The translations under genes were made by a program, and so were the position numbers. Source: Flavobacteriaceae bacterium (GTDB taxonomy: Bacteria; Bacteroidota; Bacteroidia; Flavobacteriales; Flavobacteriaceae). From it: a stretch of DNA of 64,000 bases. This document shows, one piece after another, positions 10,287 to 20,105 of the stretch (its first letter is position 1; each line of letters opens with the position of its first letter). The notes under the pieces are model-generated. The model ran no database searches and had not been told where the DNA came from. It worked only from the letters and a program-made list of their open reading frames with translations. The stretch spans positions 62,001 to 126,000 of the forward strand of contig JAQWIL010000005.1 in assembly GCA_029248885.1 (NCBI GenBank). The letters run 5' to 3'.

Positions 10287-12068
10287 TTATTCATCGGTTA
10301 GCTCTATGGTTTCATATCCCTTGTGTTGGAGCAAATACACAGCTGTGTTTCGAAAGCCATTGGCTTGCTCCTGAAACAGGAATTTATTCTGTAAATATTG
10401 GGTTTCCCCAAGCTCAAAGCCATCGATCAATTCTTCCCGTATGGCAGTACGGAGTAACAAATCGGTCATCAACTCATACCCACGAATGGCATCGCGAGTC
10501 GGTACCGTACCATAGGTAGACTCAAAGCGTTCGTACAAGCTGGTCAATGCAATTGGATTGATATCATATGTCTCTGCGTAGGTAAACGATAAGTTCCCCA
10601 GATGTGATTTGTCGATGTTTTCATCGTCATATGCAGATGAGCGATCCAAGGTCATGAGTTTTGTTTTTCGGTCTTCATTTTGTTGGGCATTTAACATCGA
10701 AACCATACTGATAATCAGGTTGGTTTTTTTGGTTTCCAGAAAAACCCAGTTTTGCTCCAAATGCGAGGTAAGCGAGTCGATGAGTTCGGGTTTGACAAAA
10801 TTGAATTCTGGGTCGGGGTTTACAATTTCTGCCAAAGGGAACTGTTTTTTCAATCGATTTTGAGCCGCCAGATTTTCTGCATCTGCCACGATCACCACAC
10901 AGGGGTTTTCTGCCGATTGGTCTAGGGAGTCGATATAGCGATACATGCGTTCTCTGAGCAATTTTCGATCCGTTGAGCTATGCACAACGTTTTTGCGCAT
11001 GGTCAAAGGCTTGGTCGTGAGCGGGGAAACCAAGGGAAGCTTACGGTTTTCCAATTTTTCAGAGAAGGTATTAAAGTGTCTTGGCACAAAAGGCCCAACG
11101 ACAAAATCATAGGACGAAAAGTCATAGGCGTCCAAGAGTTGGTTGATCCGGAAATTACTGTTTTCCGTATCCAACACCGTGAAATCGATTGACAGGCCAA
11201 GTTCGACGAGGTCTTCCATGGCCAAGCGTGCGCCTGCATAGAAATCGAGGGATATGGTTTGTAAATTTCGTGTTTGTAAAATCTGATTCGTTTGCGCAAT
11301 CGAGTCAATCGGAACTGTTGGTAAGCGAAATGGTGCCATCAAAGCCACTTTTAATTCCGTCTGTCGAAACAAACTATCGCGAAGATTGACCTTTTCAATG
11401 ATCAAGTTGTTTTCTGTAGTGTAGGTCGGAGAATTGCGTTTGGGTAGGCGCAGAATCATTCCTGCCAGCAAACCCTTTTCAGACAACTCAGGATTGAGCG
11501 CAATCAGCTCTTCCTCACTCAAGCCAAACTTCACTTCCAAGCGGTAATAGCCCTCTTTGGGTTTTACCGTATAGTAGTTATAATTGGGGTCAAATGAGTT
11601 GGTTTCGACTGTCGCTTCTGGAATCACAAGCACTTGATCAATTGATATGACTGCATCTATTTCTGGATTTGCCGCTTTGAGTTCTTCAAGGGTAATCCCA
11701 TATTGATAAGCCACACGCCAAGGCGTTTCACCCTTTTTAACTGTGTGAGTATTGGCTTGGGGCTCTGGTTCTGGTGGAGATGGAATCTCTTTATACCGCG
11801 GAATCTTGAGTTTCATTTTCCGCTTTAAACCATCTTTGAGCTCGGGATTGTAGTACAACAACTGTTGCGCACTGATTTCATATCGTTTTGTCAAGCTAAA
11901 GCTGGTATCCCCTTTGCGGACTTTATGGATCAAAAAGTGTGTGCGATAGTCTTCATTGGGATCCTGTGCTTGCAGGTTTGCGGTGAGCAACCCAAACACA
12001 AGTCCAAAGAAGAAAAGCACACGCCTACTCCCACTCAATCGTGGCAGGCGGTTTAGAACTGATATCAT
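10287..12068 (-). CDS. LysM-repeat protein with periplasmic binding-protein-like domain
   Basis: A 593-residue exported protein. A signal peptide ([21 protein letters not shown], cleavage near residue 35) is followed by three LysM modules at about 48-90, 108-150 and 166-209, each with the [13 protein letters not shown]-like opening and an NPE-type end. The remaining 380 residues look like a type 1 periplasmic binding fold ([30 protein letters not shown]). It probably binds peptidoglycan in the periplasm; the ligand of the second domain is unknown. The chosen ATG lies inside the end of guaA (44-base overlap). TTG at 12038 is an alternative that would still leave a basic n-region. A LysM/binding fusion after guaA is common in Flavobacteria. 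Confidence 0.85.
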   Translation of the reverse strand: MISVLNRLPRLSGSRRVLFFFGLVFGLLTANLQAQDPNEDYRTHFLIHKVRKGDTSFSLTKRYEISAQQLLYYNPELKDGLKRKMKLKIPRYKEIPSPPEPEPQANTHTVKKGETPWRVAYQYGITLEELKAANPEIDAVISIDQVLVIPEATVETNSFDPNYNYYTVKPKEGYYRLEVKFGLSEEELIALNPELSEKGLLAGMILRLPKRNSPTYTTENNLIIEKVNLRDSLFRQTELKVALMAPFRLPTVPIDSIAQTNQILQTRNLQTISLDFYAGARLAMEDLVELGLSIDFTVLDTENSNFRINQLLDAYDFSSYDFVVGPFVPRHFNTFSEKLENRKLPLVSPLTTKPLTMRKNVVHSSTDRKLLRERMYRYIDSLDQSAENPCVVIVADAENLAAQNRLKKQFPLAEIVNPDPEFNFVKPELIDSLTSHLEQNWVFLETKKTNLIISMVSMLNAQQNEDRKTKLMTLDRSSAYDDENIDKSHLGNLSFTYAETYDINPIALTSLYERFESTYGTVPTRDAIRGYELMTDLLLRTAIREELIDGFELGETQYLQNKFLFQEQANGFRNTAVYLLQHKGYETIELTDE

Positions 12069-13551
12069 AAACTACTCGATTAATTCCTTTGACTCGATTG
12101 ATGATTTTATTGGAGATGTTTTGCAAAAAGGGATAGGGCAAATTCACCCAATCTGCTGTCATTCCATCGGTGGACTCCACAGCCCGTAGGGCAACGCATT
12201 TTTCATAGGTTCTTTCGTCTCCCATGACCCCTACGCTTTGCACAGGTAACAGGATTGCACCGGCTTGCCACACTTGGTCGTATAACCCTTCCTCTTTTAA
12301 TCCATCGATAAATATCGCATCGACCTCTTGGAGCATCTGTACTTTTTCGGCTGTGACATCTCCCAAAATCCGAATTGCCAAGCCTGGCCCTGGATAGGGA
12401 TGACGACCGAGCAAGTTAGCGGATAAGCCCAAGGTTTTACCAACTCGTCTCACTTCGTCTTTAAATAACATCCGAAGTGGTTCGACCACTTTTAGTTTCA
12501 TATAGCTAGGTAATCCCCCGACATTGTGGTGGGATTTGATCGTTGCAGAAGGACCATTAACAGATACAGACTCAATTACATCTGGATAAATCGTTCCTTG
12601 TGCCAACCAAGTAATCTTGGTTAAGGCAGTGGCTTCATCATCAAAAACATCGATAAACACCTTTCCGATGCGTTTGCGTTTTTCTTCTGGATCGGATACT
12701 CCAGCCAAGTGTCCCAAAAAGCGATCACTGGCATCGACACCCTTCACGTTGAGACCTAAGCCCTCATACTGCTGAAGCACATCGGTAAATTCATTTTTTC
12801 GCAATAGCCCATTATTGACAAAAATGCAATGGAGCTGAGACCCAATGGCTTTGTGTAAAAGCATGGCTGCTACCGTCGAATCGACCCCGCCCGAAAGACC
12901 CAAAACGACACGATCCTCTCCGATTTGATTTTGCAATGCTGCGATAGTCATCTCGGCAAATGAACTGGGTGTCCAATCTTGAACAACTTCAGCAATGCCG
13001 ACCAAAAAGTTTTCCAACAACTGTTTACCATCAGTGGTGTGATAGACTTCCGGATGAAACTGGATAGCATAAGTTGTTTCGCCTTCAATACGATAGGCGG
13101 CATTGTGAACATCATCAGTGCTGGCCAAACAAACTCCTCCTGTGGGTAGGGTTTGAATTGTATCACTATGGCTCATCCACACTTGTGTCCCTTGTGAAAT
13201 ACCCGTAAAGAGGGGGTCGTCGTTGATCGTTGTGAGTTTGGCACGCCCATATTCCCGTGTACTGGAAGGTGCAACCTTACCGCCCCCAAAGTGTGCCAGG
13301 TATTGGGCACCATAGCATACCCCAAGCAGGGGTTTTTTTCCTCGGATTTCTGCTAAATCGGGATGGGGTGCGTCATCGCCACGAACCGAAAAGGGCGAGC
13401 CCGATAGGATCACCGCTTTAAAAGTATCGATCTGTTTTGGTGGGTTGTTAAATGGATGTATTTCACAATAGATGTTCAATTCGCGTACGCGTCGAGCAAT
13501 TAGCTGGGTGTATTGTGAACCAAAGTCTAGGATTAAAACCTTGTTTTGCAT
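12025..13551 (-). CDS. guaA: GMP synthase (glutamine-hydrolysing)
   Basis: Converts XMP to GMP with glutamine and ATP. The class I amidotransferase domain carries the nucleophile motif [15 protein letters not shown] (near residue 77) and a FHPEVYHT His-Glu motif. The ATP-pyrophosphatase domain has the PP-loop [12 protein letters not shown] (near 215). The C-terminal dimerisation domain ends with the invariant KPPATIEWE. The open frame extends to a TTG at 13557, but ATG at 13551 ([13 protein letters not shown]) matches family starts and gives 508 residues. The 3' end overlaps the start of the following LysM gene by 44 bases. Confidence 0.97.
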   Translation of the reverse strand: MQNKVLILDFGSQYTQLIARRVRELNIYCEIHPFNNPPKQIDTFKAVILSGSPFSVRGDDAPHPDLAEIRGKKPLLGVCYGAQYLAHFGGGKVAPSSTREYGRAKLTTINDDPLFTGISQGTQVWMSHSDTIQTLPTGGVCLASTDDVHNAAYRIEGETTYAIQFHPEVYHTTDGKQLLENFLVGIAEVVQDWTPSSFAEMTIAALQNQIGEDRVVLGLSGGVDSTVAAMLLHKAIGSQLHCIFVNNGLLRKNEFTDVLQQYEGLGLNVKGVDASDRFLGHLAGVSDPEEKRKRIGKVFIDVFDDEATALTKITWLAQGTIYPDVIESVSVNGPSATIKSHHNVGGLPSYMKLKVVEPLRMLFKDEVRRVGKTLGLSANLLGRHPYPGPGLAIRILGDVTAEKVQMLQEVDAIFIDGLKEEGLYDQVWQAGAILLPVQSVGVMGDERTYEKCVALRAVESTDGMTADWVNLPYPFLQNISNKIINRVKGINRVVYDISSKPPATIEWE

Positions 13552-13602
13552 GGTCAAAAATACGATTTCTACCTCGTACTATTTCTATTTCACTTGCTTT
13601 TT

Positions 13603-15198
13603 TTATAGCGAAAAGCACATAAAATCTTTTTCATTTGGATCGATATGCTTTATCAAAAAGGGAATCAAATCATCACCGTGTAGCAAAACAAACTCTGCAA
13701 AATTGACCCTGCGCTCTTGCAAATCGCCCATTGGAAATAATTGTTGTTGCAGTTCAGTCATGCGATTGATATGATCCACCAACTTTTTTCTTTGGGCCTT
13801 GAGCAGTCTTTTTTCGAGTCGGTCAATTCCCTTTTTTTGCTTTTTTTCCTGTGCTTCTACTGCTCCCAAAAATGAAGCGTCGGTTTGTTTGGCAAGCGCG
13901 TAAAGTGCGCCAAACTGCTGATCCAAATGGGTTTTGAGATCTCCCAAATCGATATCGATATTGCTGATTTGACGAACCCGATGGTTGATCAGCTCATTAG
14001 TTGGCAAGAACAAATCGGCAATTGAAATGTCCAATTTTTTGAGCTTTTGCTGCTGCTTGGCGCTGATCAACAAAACCGAAGACCGCAGTTTGAGCATGGG
14101 CATGGGCAAATCAAAACTCGCAAACACCTCGCTGAGCTGCAACCAATAGGCCAACTCCGAACCACCCCCAACAGTCACCAAATTGGGTAAAACAAGTTCT
14201 TGATAGATCGGACGAAACAAGGCATTGGGTGAAAATCGTTCGGGGTAAGATTTGATTTCCTTGATCAATTCCTGTTTGGAAAATGAAATCGCTGTATCGA
14301 CAACCCCATAGCTAGTTGTGGTTTTTTCGATGCGCTGCCGTCCCGACTCTCCCATATAAAACAAATTGATGTCTCTGGGATTGACCTGTGCTTTAATCTT
14401 AGTTTGCAAAGCATCATTTAGCTTTTTCACTGTCGATTCACTCCCCTTTTTGATGAGTTGCTCCTCGCATTCCCGTTGGATATAGGGCGCAAATTCTTGC
14501 TTGAGTCGTGGGTCATCCCCATCAACAATGACCAAGCCATAGCGACCAAAAAGCTGGTGAACCAAAAAACGAGTCGCATCTGCTAAATTGGAATGCGCGA
14601 CATAGCTTTGCGCAAAGAGATCCTGAAGTTTTTCCGCATACGGACGATCGCCCAAATGCTGTTTCCAAACCTCCAAAACTTGGTCTAAACCCTCTGTTGA
14701 GAAACGCCCCACTGGACCCGTCTTTTCTCTTGACCAGTGAACGCTTTGCCCATTGACTGCAAAGTGGTTGATTTCTTCAAAATCGTGATCCTCTGAGGCC
14801 ATCCAATAGACTGGCACATAGGAATTCCCGTCCTGAAGTGCGTTCCATTGGTTTGCAATATTTATGACGTCGATAATTTTATATAAAAAATAGAGCGGTC
14901 CCGTAAACAGATTTAGCTGATGCCCTGTGGTGATTGTAAAAGTCTTAGACGACAACAAGCTGTCGATCTGAGTGGTGGGCGCATCCTTGATATGATGGTA
15001 TTGGGCAGTGAGCACCTCTTTGAGGGTTTGTCGCTGTTGGGCGGTAAATCGCTTTTCCTGCTGTTGGACATGCGCTGCATCGGGTTGATTTGCAAACGGA
15101 CGATAATAACCCGCTAAAGCAGGATCGGAGTCAACCACACGACTTGCCAAGTCGGGCAAGCGCTGCGTTGTTGTATGTGGAATCCGATGAATTTGCAT
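13603..15198 (-). CDS. bshC: bacillithiol biosynthesis cysteine-adding enzyme BshC
   Basis: BshC is the presumed last enzyme of bacillithiol synthesis, adding cysteine to glucosaminyl-malate. The protein is about 531 residues, normal for the family. Diagnostic segments: TTGHQLNLFTGPLYFLYKIIDVINIA (about 92-117), PVYWMASEDHDFEEINHF, and GGGSELAYWLQLSEVF, followed by a long C-terminal coiled coil rich in Q, K and L. The open frame reaches 15216, but MQIHRIPHT at 15198 fits family starts. It implies a low-molecular-weight thiol other than, or besides, glutathione. The gene sits between rimO and guaA on the same strand, and its sister genes bshA and bshB are not in the window. Confidence 0.93.
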   Translation of the reverse strand: MQIHRIPHTTTQRLPDLASRVVDSDPALAGYYRPFANQPDAAHVQQQEKRFTAQQRQTLKEVLTAQYHHIKDAPTTQIDSLLSSKTFTITTGHQLNLFTGPLYFLYKIIDVINIANQWNALQDGNSYVPVYWMASEDHDFEEINHFAVNGQSVHWSREKTGPVGRFSTEGLDQVLEVWKQHLGDRPYAEKLQDLFAQSYVAHSNLADATRFLVHQLFGRYGLVIVDGDDPRLKQEFAPYIQRECEEQLIKKGSESTVKKLNDALQTKIKAQVNPRDINLFYMGESGRQRIEKTTTSYGVVDTAISFSKQELIKEIKSYPERFSPNALFRPIYQELVLPNLVTVGGGSELAYWLQLSEVFASFDLPMPMLKLRSSVLLISAKQQQKLKKLDISIADLFLPTNELINHRVRQISNIDIDLGDLKTHLDQQFGALYALAKQTDASFLGAVEAQEKKQKKGIDRLEKRLLKAQRKKLVDHINRMTELQQQLFPMGDLQERRVNFAEFVLLHGDDLIPFLIKHIDPNEKDFMCFSL

Positions 15199-15271
15199 GC
15201 CGTAAAGATACAACACAGATGGCTAGGGACTGATAAAGGAAATGTGATGAATCGTGAAAAGGAGTTATTTG

Positions 15272-16594
15272 TTAACTCTTCACTGCATGCGACTCTGTAG
15301 GGCTGGCGTAGAGATCAAAGTCTTCGGCTTGTTCAATCGTAACATCGACAAAATCGCCCAAACGCAAATAGTGGGTTTTGGCATCGATACGGATTTCGTT
15401 ATCCACATCTGGCGAGTCGTACTCCGAACGCCCGATATAGTAGTTTCCTTCTTTACGATCGATAATACAGCGTAGGGTTTTCCCGATCATCTGCTGATTG
15501 TTCTCCCATGAGATTTGGGATTGGATGGCCATGATTTCGTTGGCGCGCTGCTGCTTGACTTCGGCGGGTACATCGTCAACAAGTTGGTAGGCATGGGTGT
15601 TTTCCTCGTGGCTATAGGTAAAGCAGCCCAATCGGTCAAATCGGGTGTCGGATACCCATTGTTTGAGCAAGTCAAAATCTTCTTGGGTTTCGCCGGGATA
15701 GCCCACAATCAGGGTGGTGCGTATGGCCATATTTGGTACGCGTTCTTTGCAGGTGTTGAGCAGGGCGTTGGTTTTTGCAAAGGTGGTTCCGCGGCGCATG
15801 GATTTTAAAATGTTGTCAGAAATATGCTGTAAAGGCATGTCGATATACTGACAGACTTTTGGTTCGTCCCGAATCACGTCAAGGACATCGAGGGGAAAGC
15901 CCGTCGGAAAAGCATAGTGCAATCGAATCCATTCGATACCGTCCACGGTAACGAGTTGGCACAATAAGTCGGCCAATCGTCTTTTTTTATACAAATCAAG
16001 CCCGTAATAGGTCAGGTCCTGGGCGATTAAAATCAGTTCTTTAACGCCGTCGGCTGCGAGCTTTTTGGCTTCTTGCATGAGGGTTTCTATGGGAGTCGAT
16101 CGGTGTTTGCCTCTCATCAGCGGAATCGCACAAAACGAGCATGGGCGGTCACAGCCCTCTGAAATTTTTAAATAGGCATAGTGTCTGGGCGTTGTAGTTA
16201 GGCGTTCCCCGATGAGTTCATGCTTGTAGTTTGCACCTAAGGCCTTGAGTAACATGGGTAGGTCTGTGGTCCCAAAAAACTGATCGACTTCGGGAATTTC
16301 CTGTTCCAAATCATCTTTATAGCGTTCGCTCAAACAGCCCGTTACAAAGAGCTTATCGATGGTTCCAGCTTCTTTTTTCTTGGCAAAGTTGAGAATCGTT
16401 TGTACAGATTCTTCCTTGGCGTTATCGATAAACCCACAGGTATTGACCACCACGATATTGCCCTCTTTTTCATGAACGACTTGTTTGTTGTTGGCCTGAA
16501 GTTGTCCCATCAAAACTTCGGAATCGTAGATGTTCTTGGAACAACCCAAGGTGACGACATTGATGGTGTTTTTTTTAAGGGATTTTGTTCGCAT
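15272..16594 (-). CDS. rimO: ribosomal protein S12 methylthiotransferase RimO
   Basis: A radical-SAM enzyme that methylthiolates an aspartate of ribosomal protein S12. The N-terminal UPF0004 domain has its three cluster cysteines at C18, C53 and C87 (LGCSKN, NTCGF, TGCLSE). The radical-SAM cluster motif CDRPCSFC (C148, C152, C155) follows. The C-terminal TRAM domain covers about 370-435. The LGCSKN form together with EGCDRPCSFC distinguishes RimO from MiaB. It is ten bases downstream of ftsY on the same strand, so the two are likely co-transcribed. Confidence 0.96.
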   Translation of the reverse strand: MRTKSLKKNTINVVTLGCSKNIYDSEVLMGQLQANNKQVVHEKEGNIVVVNTCGFIDNAKEESVQTILNFAKKKEAGTIDKLFVTGCLSERYKDDLEQEIPEVDQFFGTTDLPMLLKALGANYKHELIGERLTTTPRHYAYLKISEGCDRPCSFCAIPLMRGKHRSTPIETLMQEAKKLAADGVKELILIAQDLTYYGLDLYKKRRLADLLCQLVTVDGIEWIRLHYAFPTGFPLDVLDVIRDEPKVCQYIDMPLQHISDNILKSMRRGTTFAKTNALLNTCKERVPNMAIRTTLIVGYPGETQEDFDLLKQWVSDTRFDRLGCFTYSHEENTHAYQLVDDVPAEVKQQRANEIMAIQSQISWENNQQMIGKTLRCIIDRKEGNYYIGRSEYDSPDVDNEIRIDAKTHYLRLGDFVDVTIEQAEDFDLYASPTESHAVKS

Positions 16595-16603
16595 ATTAGG
16601 CCA

Positions 16604-17524
16604 TTAAAACAATGAATCTACAAATTCTTTAGGACGAAATTCTTGCAAGTCTTCCATCCCTTCGCCAACCCCGATATATTTGACAGGCACTTGCATTTGA
16701 TCGCAAATTCCCAATACCACGCCCCCTTTGGCAGTGCCATCAAGCTTGGTGATGGCCAAGGCCGTGATTTCGGTAGCTTGTGAAAATTGACGCGCTTGCT
16801 CGAATGCGTTTTGCCCAGTAGAGCCATCGAGTACCAACAACACCTCATGGGGTGCATCGGGAATCGATTTTTGAATTACTCTTTGGATTTTTGCCAATTC
16901 ATTCATCAGATTGACCTTGTTATGTAGTCGTCCTGCGGTGTCAATAATGACATGGTCGACCCCTTGAGAGAGTCCAGACTCAACCGCATCGTAGGCCACA
17001 GAAGCCGGGTCACTGCCCATCTGTTGCTTGACAATCGGTACTCCCACTCTTTCTGACCACATGGTCAGTTGATCCACTGCTGCAGCGCGGAAGGTATCTG
17101 CAGCTCCGAGAAGAACTTGCTGACCAGCAGCGTGATAAAGGTGGGCAAGCTTTCCAATGGTGGTGGTTTTACCAACGCCATTGACTCCCACAACCAAAGT
17201 AACTCGGGGTTTGACTTCGCGCGGGCTTTCCTCTTGTAAGTCCAACAAAGTGGTGATTTCGTCTCGAAGGATCAAATGAAGCTCTTTGGCGTTCATGTAC
17301 TTGTCTTTGGCTACACGTTTTTCGAGAAGGTCTATGATTTTAAGGGTGGTATCCACACCGATATCCGCACTGATCAACACCTCTTCCAACTGATCCAATA
17401 CACTGTCATCGACCGTGCTTTTTCCAGCGACTGCTTTCCCAATTTTGTCGATAAGCGATTGCTTGGTCGGCTCGAGTCCTTTGTCTAATTTATCTTTGAA
17501 AAAAAACCGCTTGAAAATCCCCAT
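16604..17524 (-). CDS. ftsY: signal recognition particle receptor FtsY
   Basis: FtsY is the SRP-receptor GTPase that docks translating ribosomes at the inner membrane. The N-domain helices (LDKGLEPTKQSLIDKIGKA onward) lead into the G domain with P-loop VVGVNGVGKTTTIGKL. It also has DTFRAAAVDQL, DTAGRLHNK, the TKLDG guanine-specificity loop and the closing GVGEGMEDLQEF. The protein is short (306 residues) because it lacks the acidic A-domain, as usual in this phylum. The open frame reaches 17581, but that extension crosses the terminator of the upstream ribosomal-protein operon. ATG 17524 (MGIFKRFF) is the real start. Confidence 0.96.
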   Translation of the reverse strand: MGIFKRFFFKDKLDKGLEPTKQSLIDKIGKAVAGKSTVDDSVLDQLEEVLISADIGVDTTLKIIDLLEKRVAKDKYMNAKELHLILRDEITTLLDLQEESPREVKPRVTLVVGVNGVGKTTTIGKLAHLYHAAGQQVLLGAADTFRAAAVDQLTMWSERVGVPIVKQQMGSDPASVAYDAVESGLSQGVDHVIIDTAGRLHNKVNLMNELAKIQRVIQKSIPDAPHEVLLVLDGSTGQNAFEQARQFSQATEITALAITKLDGTAKGGVVLGICDQMQVPVKYIGVGEGMEDLQEFRPKEFVDSLF

Positions 17525-17550
17525 TCTTCTTTTTTGTAAATGTAAGAAAT

Positions 17551-17576
17551 AAAAAAAGCCACGAATCGTGGCTTTT
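17551..17576 (-). terminator. intrinsic terminator after rpmB-rpmG-DUF4295
   Basis: A 10-bp stem (AAAAGCCACG / CGTGGCTTTT, 3-base loop) continues into a T-run when read on the minus strand. It lies 21 bases beyond the DUF4295 stop and separates that operon from ftsY. The symmetrical A/T flanks could also stop plus-strand transcripts. Confidence 0.8.
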
Positions 17577-17596
17577 ATCATTGTTTAATATGGTTG

Positions 17597-17749
17597 TTAT
17601 TTTTTGGCAAGCCACTCGTTCACTTGTTCAGGAAGCATCGTGGATTCTACAAAAGTGTACGCATTAGATTTATCTCTTTTTACCATTTTAATGGCTTTGG
17701 TCAAACGCTTTGATGATGTTTGTAAAGTTGCAACGGTTTTCTTTGCCAT
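17597..17749 (-). CDS. DUF4295 small basic protein (probable ribosomal protein bL38)
   Basis: A 50-residue, very basic protein beginning MAKKTVATLQ and ending VNEWLAKK. DUF4295 proteins are found only in Bacteroidetes and are nearly always encoded directly after rpmG. As far as I recall, a protein of this kind was reported as the extra large-subunit protein bL38 in the Flavobacterium ribosome; I give that link from memory, not from a search. The start ATG is two bases after the rpmG stop, so it is translated as part of the rpmB-rpmG-DUF4295 operon. Below 60 codons it is easily missed by gene finders. Confidence 0.85.
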   Translation of the reverse strand: MAKKTVATLQTSSKRLTKAIKMVKRDKSNAYTFVESTMLPEQVNEWLAKK

Positions 17750-17751
17750 AA

Positions 17752-17934
17752 TTACTTAATTTCTTTGTGAACAGTCATTTTTTTCAGAATCGGATTGAAT
17801 TTTTTCAATTCAATACGATCAGGCGTGTTCTTTTTGTTTTTGGTTGTGACATATCGTGAAGTACCCGCAAGGCCTGAAGCTTTGTGTTCTGTACATTCTA
17901 AAATCACTTGAACTCTGTTTCCTTTTTTAGCCAT
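17752..17934 (-). CDS. rpmG: 50S ribosomal protein L33
   Basis: The start is [18 protein letters not shown], and the protein is 60 residues with the family's [22 protein letters not shown] core. The single Cys in ECTEHK, without CxxC pairs, indicates the zinc-free form. The open frame extends 54 bases further upstream to an ATG, but that would run into the rpmB gene's end region and add sequence foreign to L33. It is ten bases downstream of rpmB. Confidence 0.96.
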   Translation of the reverse strand: MAKKGNRVQVILECTEHKASGLAGTSRYVTTKNKKNTPDRIELKKFNPILKKMTVHKEIK

Positions 17935-17944
17935 GACAATGTAT

Positions 17945-18178
17945 TTAGAGGACGCCTTGGGCTTTTGCTTCTTTGAGCACGGCCGCAAGTCCTTTTTTAT
18001 TGATGGTTTTTAAAGCAGACGTAGAAAGTTTGAGGGTAATCCACTTCTCTTGATCTGTCAAGTAGAAGCGTTTTTTGATTAAGTTTACTTCAAAACGTCT
18101 CTTTGTTTTGTTCATCGCGTGGGAAACATTGTTTCCAACCAACGCTTTTTTACCGGTAATTTGACAAACTTTTGGCAT
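17945..18178 (-). CDS. rpmB: 50S ribosomal protein L28
   Basis: A 77-residue L28 with the signature [21 protein letters not shown], then [10 protein letters not shown] and the family's [14 protein letters not shown] end segment. The zinc-binding cysteine pattern is incomplete (a single Cys near the start), as in many Bacteroidetes. It is the first gene of the L28-L33-DUF4295 operon, with a promoter candidate 29 bases upstream. Confidence 0.97.
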   Translation of the reverse strand: MPKVCQITGKKALVGNNVSHAMNKTKRRFEVNLIKKRFYLTDQEKWITLKLSTSALKTINKKGLAAVLKEAKAQGVL

Positions 18179-18207
18179 TGCAAAAATTGATTTTTGTAAT
18201 CGGAGTG

Positions 18208-18239
18208 CAAATAAACAATATTTTTAACGTATTGGCAAA
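18208..18239 (-). promoter_or_regulatory. candidate promoter of the rpmB operon
   Basis: On the minus strand TTTG (18239-18236), a 20-base spacer, then TTTATTTG (18215-18208), which differs from TAnnTTTG at one position. It lies between cinA and rpmB, where a new transcript is expected. Confidence 0.4.
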
Positions 18240-18252
18240 TGTTTTTTATCGT

Positions 18253-19494
18253 TTAGTCCAGCATTTTTCGCGCGAGCTCCAAGGCCTTATTGACAGTTTT
18301 CTGTATGGTTTTTTCTCTGTTTTTGCCAAAGGCAAAGCGTTCAACACGTTCAAAATCGGGTCCGACAAGGGCAATCAGCACGGTTCCCACTTCTGCATCG
18401 GAGTCGCCTTTGGCTGGTCCAGCATTGCCAGTTGTTGCAATGGCATAGGTACTTTTCATTCGCTCACGAACCCCTTTGGCCATCGCCAAAGCGACCTCCT
18501 CGCTCACCACAGTATGTGTTTTGATCAAATCATCAGATACTCCCAATACATCCTGCTTGGTCTGTGTTTTATAGGCAACAACTCCCCCATAAAAATAGGC
18601 CGAAGCACCGGGAATCGATGATAGTAATGCTGCAACACGGCCTCCTGTACAACTTTCTGCTACCGCGATGGAGGATTGTTTTTCGATCAACAAATCACCG
18701 ATTTGTGCCTCAATCGGGCGGTCAGATTCAAAGCCCGTGATAATCTCTCCAATCAATAGACGAAGACTGTCAAAATATTGATCGACTTCTTTTTGAAGTT
18801 GGTCTTCATCATCGCCACGCGCTGTAAGTCGCAATCGCACACGACCTAAATTTGGCAAGTAGGCGAGCTTGATATGTGTGGGTAGCGCTGCTTCCCATTC
18901 GTGGATGACTTCCGCAATGCGACTTTCACCCCATCCATAGGTCATCATGGTTTTGTGTATCAGAACAGGTCGCTTAAAATGGCTTTTGAGCTTGGGAATA
19001 AGCTGCTCATCCATAATATTTTTCATTTCATACGGTACACCTGGCAAGGCTACAAAAACAGTATTGTTTTTTTTCATCCACATCCCCACAGCCGTGCCAT
19101 ACCGATTTTCTAACAAAACGGCTTTAGAAGGCACCATCGCTTGGGCACGGTTCAGATCATTAATCGGCACATTGACATATTGCGCAAAGAGTTTTTCGAT
19201 ATGCGCCAATACATCTGGATTATGCACCAAGTCATCATCGAAAAAACGGCAAAAAGCAGTTTTTGTGATATCGTCTTTGGTCGGTCCCAAACCGCCTGTG
19301 AGCAAGACAAGGGAAACGCGTTGCTGCGCTGCTTCCATAGCATTGGTAATGGCATGCTCTGTGTCGGATACCGAGGTAATCTGAGAAACTTCAATCCCGA
19401 TGGTATTGAGTGATTTGGCAAGAAAGGCAGAATTGGAGTCCACAATCTGACCGATCAAAATTTCATCTCCAATGGTAATGATTTCTGCCTGCAT
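18253..19494 (-). CDS. cinA: CinA family nicotinamide mononucleotide deamidase-like protein
   Basis: A two-domain protein of 413 residues. The N-terminal molybdopterin-binding-like (COG1058) domain begins MQAEIITIGDEILIGQIVDSN and contains LLTGGLGPTKDD. The C-terminal CinA domain has SIAVAESCTGGRVAALLSSIPGAS, the NMN-deamidase active region, and TTGNAGP. Characterised homologues recycle NMN and can act on ADP-ribose; a competence role is only historical. Its ATG overlaps the stop of the upstream FAH gene by one base (TAATG), so translation is probably coupled. Confidence 0.94.
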   Translation of the reverse strand: MQAEIITIGDEILIGQIVDSNSAFLAKSLNTIGIEVSQITSVSDTEHAITNAMEAAQQRVSLVLLTGGLGPTKDDITKTAFCRFFDDDLVHNPDVLAHIEKLFAQYVNVPINDLNRAQAMVPSKAVLLENRYGTAVGMWMKKNNTVFVALPGVPYEMKNIMDEQLIPKLKSHFKRPVLIHKTMMTYGWGESRIAEVIHEWEAALPTHIKLAYLPNLGRVRLRLTARGDDEDQLQKEVDQYFDSLRLLIGEIITGFESDRPIEAQIGDLLIEKQSSIAVAESCTGGRVAALLSSIPGASAYFYGGVVAYKTQTKQDVLGVSDDLIKTHTVVSEEVALAMAKGVRERMKSTYAIATTGNAGPAKGDSDAEVGTVLIALVGPDFERVERFAFGKNREKTIQKTVNKALELARKMLD

Positions 19495-20105
19495 TATTTG
19501 ATATTCAAGGTAAATGCATGTTGACCCGCCAGATTTCCTGTCAGTTCATCCCCCCTTTGTACAAGACCCACCCCAGATGGTGTGCCAGTAAACAAAATAT
19601 CACCAATTTTGAGGGTGAAATAACGCGACACATAACTGATGATTTCATCAATGCTCCATAACATCTTGGCGGTGGTGTCTTTCTGAACGACCTCTCCGTT
19701 TTTTGATAGCTGAAAGTTAAGGTCGTTGATATTCGAAAATTGCGACTTGTCAAACCATTGGCCAACATAGGCAGCGCCATCAAAAGACTTGGCCTTTTCC
19801 CATGGCAATCCTTTGGTTTTAAGTTCGCGCTGTAGATCTCGAGCAGTAAAGTCCAATCCCAGTCCAATTTCGTCGTAATACTTGTGAGCAAATTTGGTTT
19901 GTATATGCTTACCAATACGGTTGATTTTAATAAGAACCTCCACCTCATGGTGAATTTCGTTGGAAAAATCTGGAATAAAAAACGGTTGCCCCTTTTGCCC
20001 CAAACACGAATCGGGCTTCATAAAAATGACAGGAGCATCTGGGCGATCGTTTTGGAGTTCTTCGATATGCTTTGCGTAATTACGCCCGATACAAATGAGT
20101 TTCAT
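19494..20105 (-). CDS. fumarylacetoacetate hydrolase family protein
   Basis: A 203-residue FAH-fold protein starting MKLICIGRNYAKHIEEL. The metal-binding acidic residues are present in EIHHEVEVLIKI and GLGLDFTARDLQ. FTGTPSGVGLVQRGDEL is the family's C-terminal signature. Small single-domain members act as acylpyruvate hydrolases or oxaloacetate decarboxylases; the substrate cannot be told here. The open frame extends to 20186, but the ATG at 20105 overlaps the stop of the exonuclease gene by one base (TGATG) and matches family starts. It is part of the tightly packed exonuclease-FAH-cinA run. Confidence 0.9.
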   Translation of the reverse strand: MKLICIGRNYAKHIEELQNDRPDAPVIFMKPDSCLGQKGQPFFIPDFSNEIHHEVEVLIKINRIGKHIQTKFAHKYYDEIGLGLDFTARDLQRELKTKGLPWEKAKSFDGAAYVGQWFDKSQFSNINDLNFQLSKNGEVVQKDTTAKMLWSIDEIISYVSRYFTLKIGDILFTGTPSGVGLVQRGDELTGNLAGQHAFTLNIK

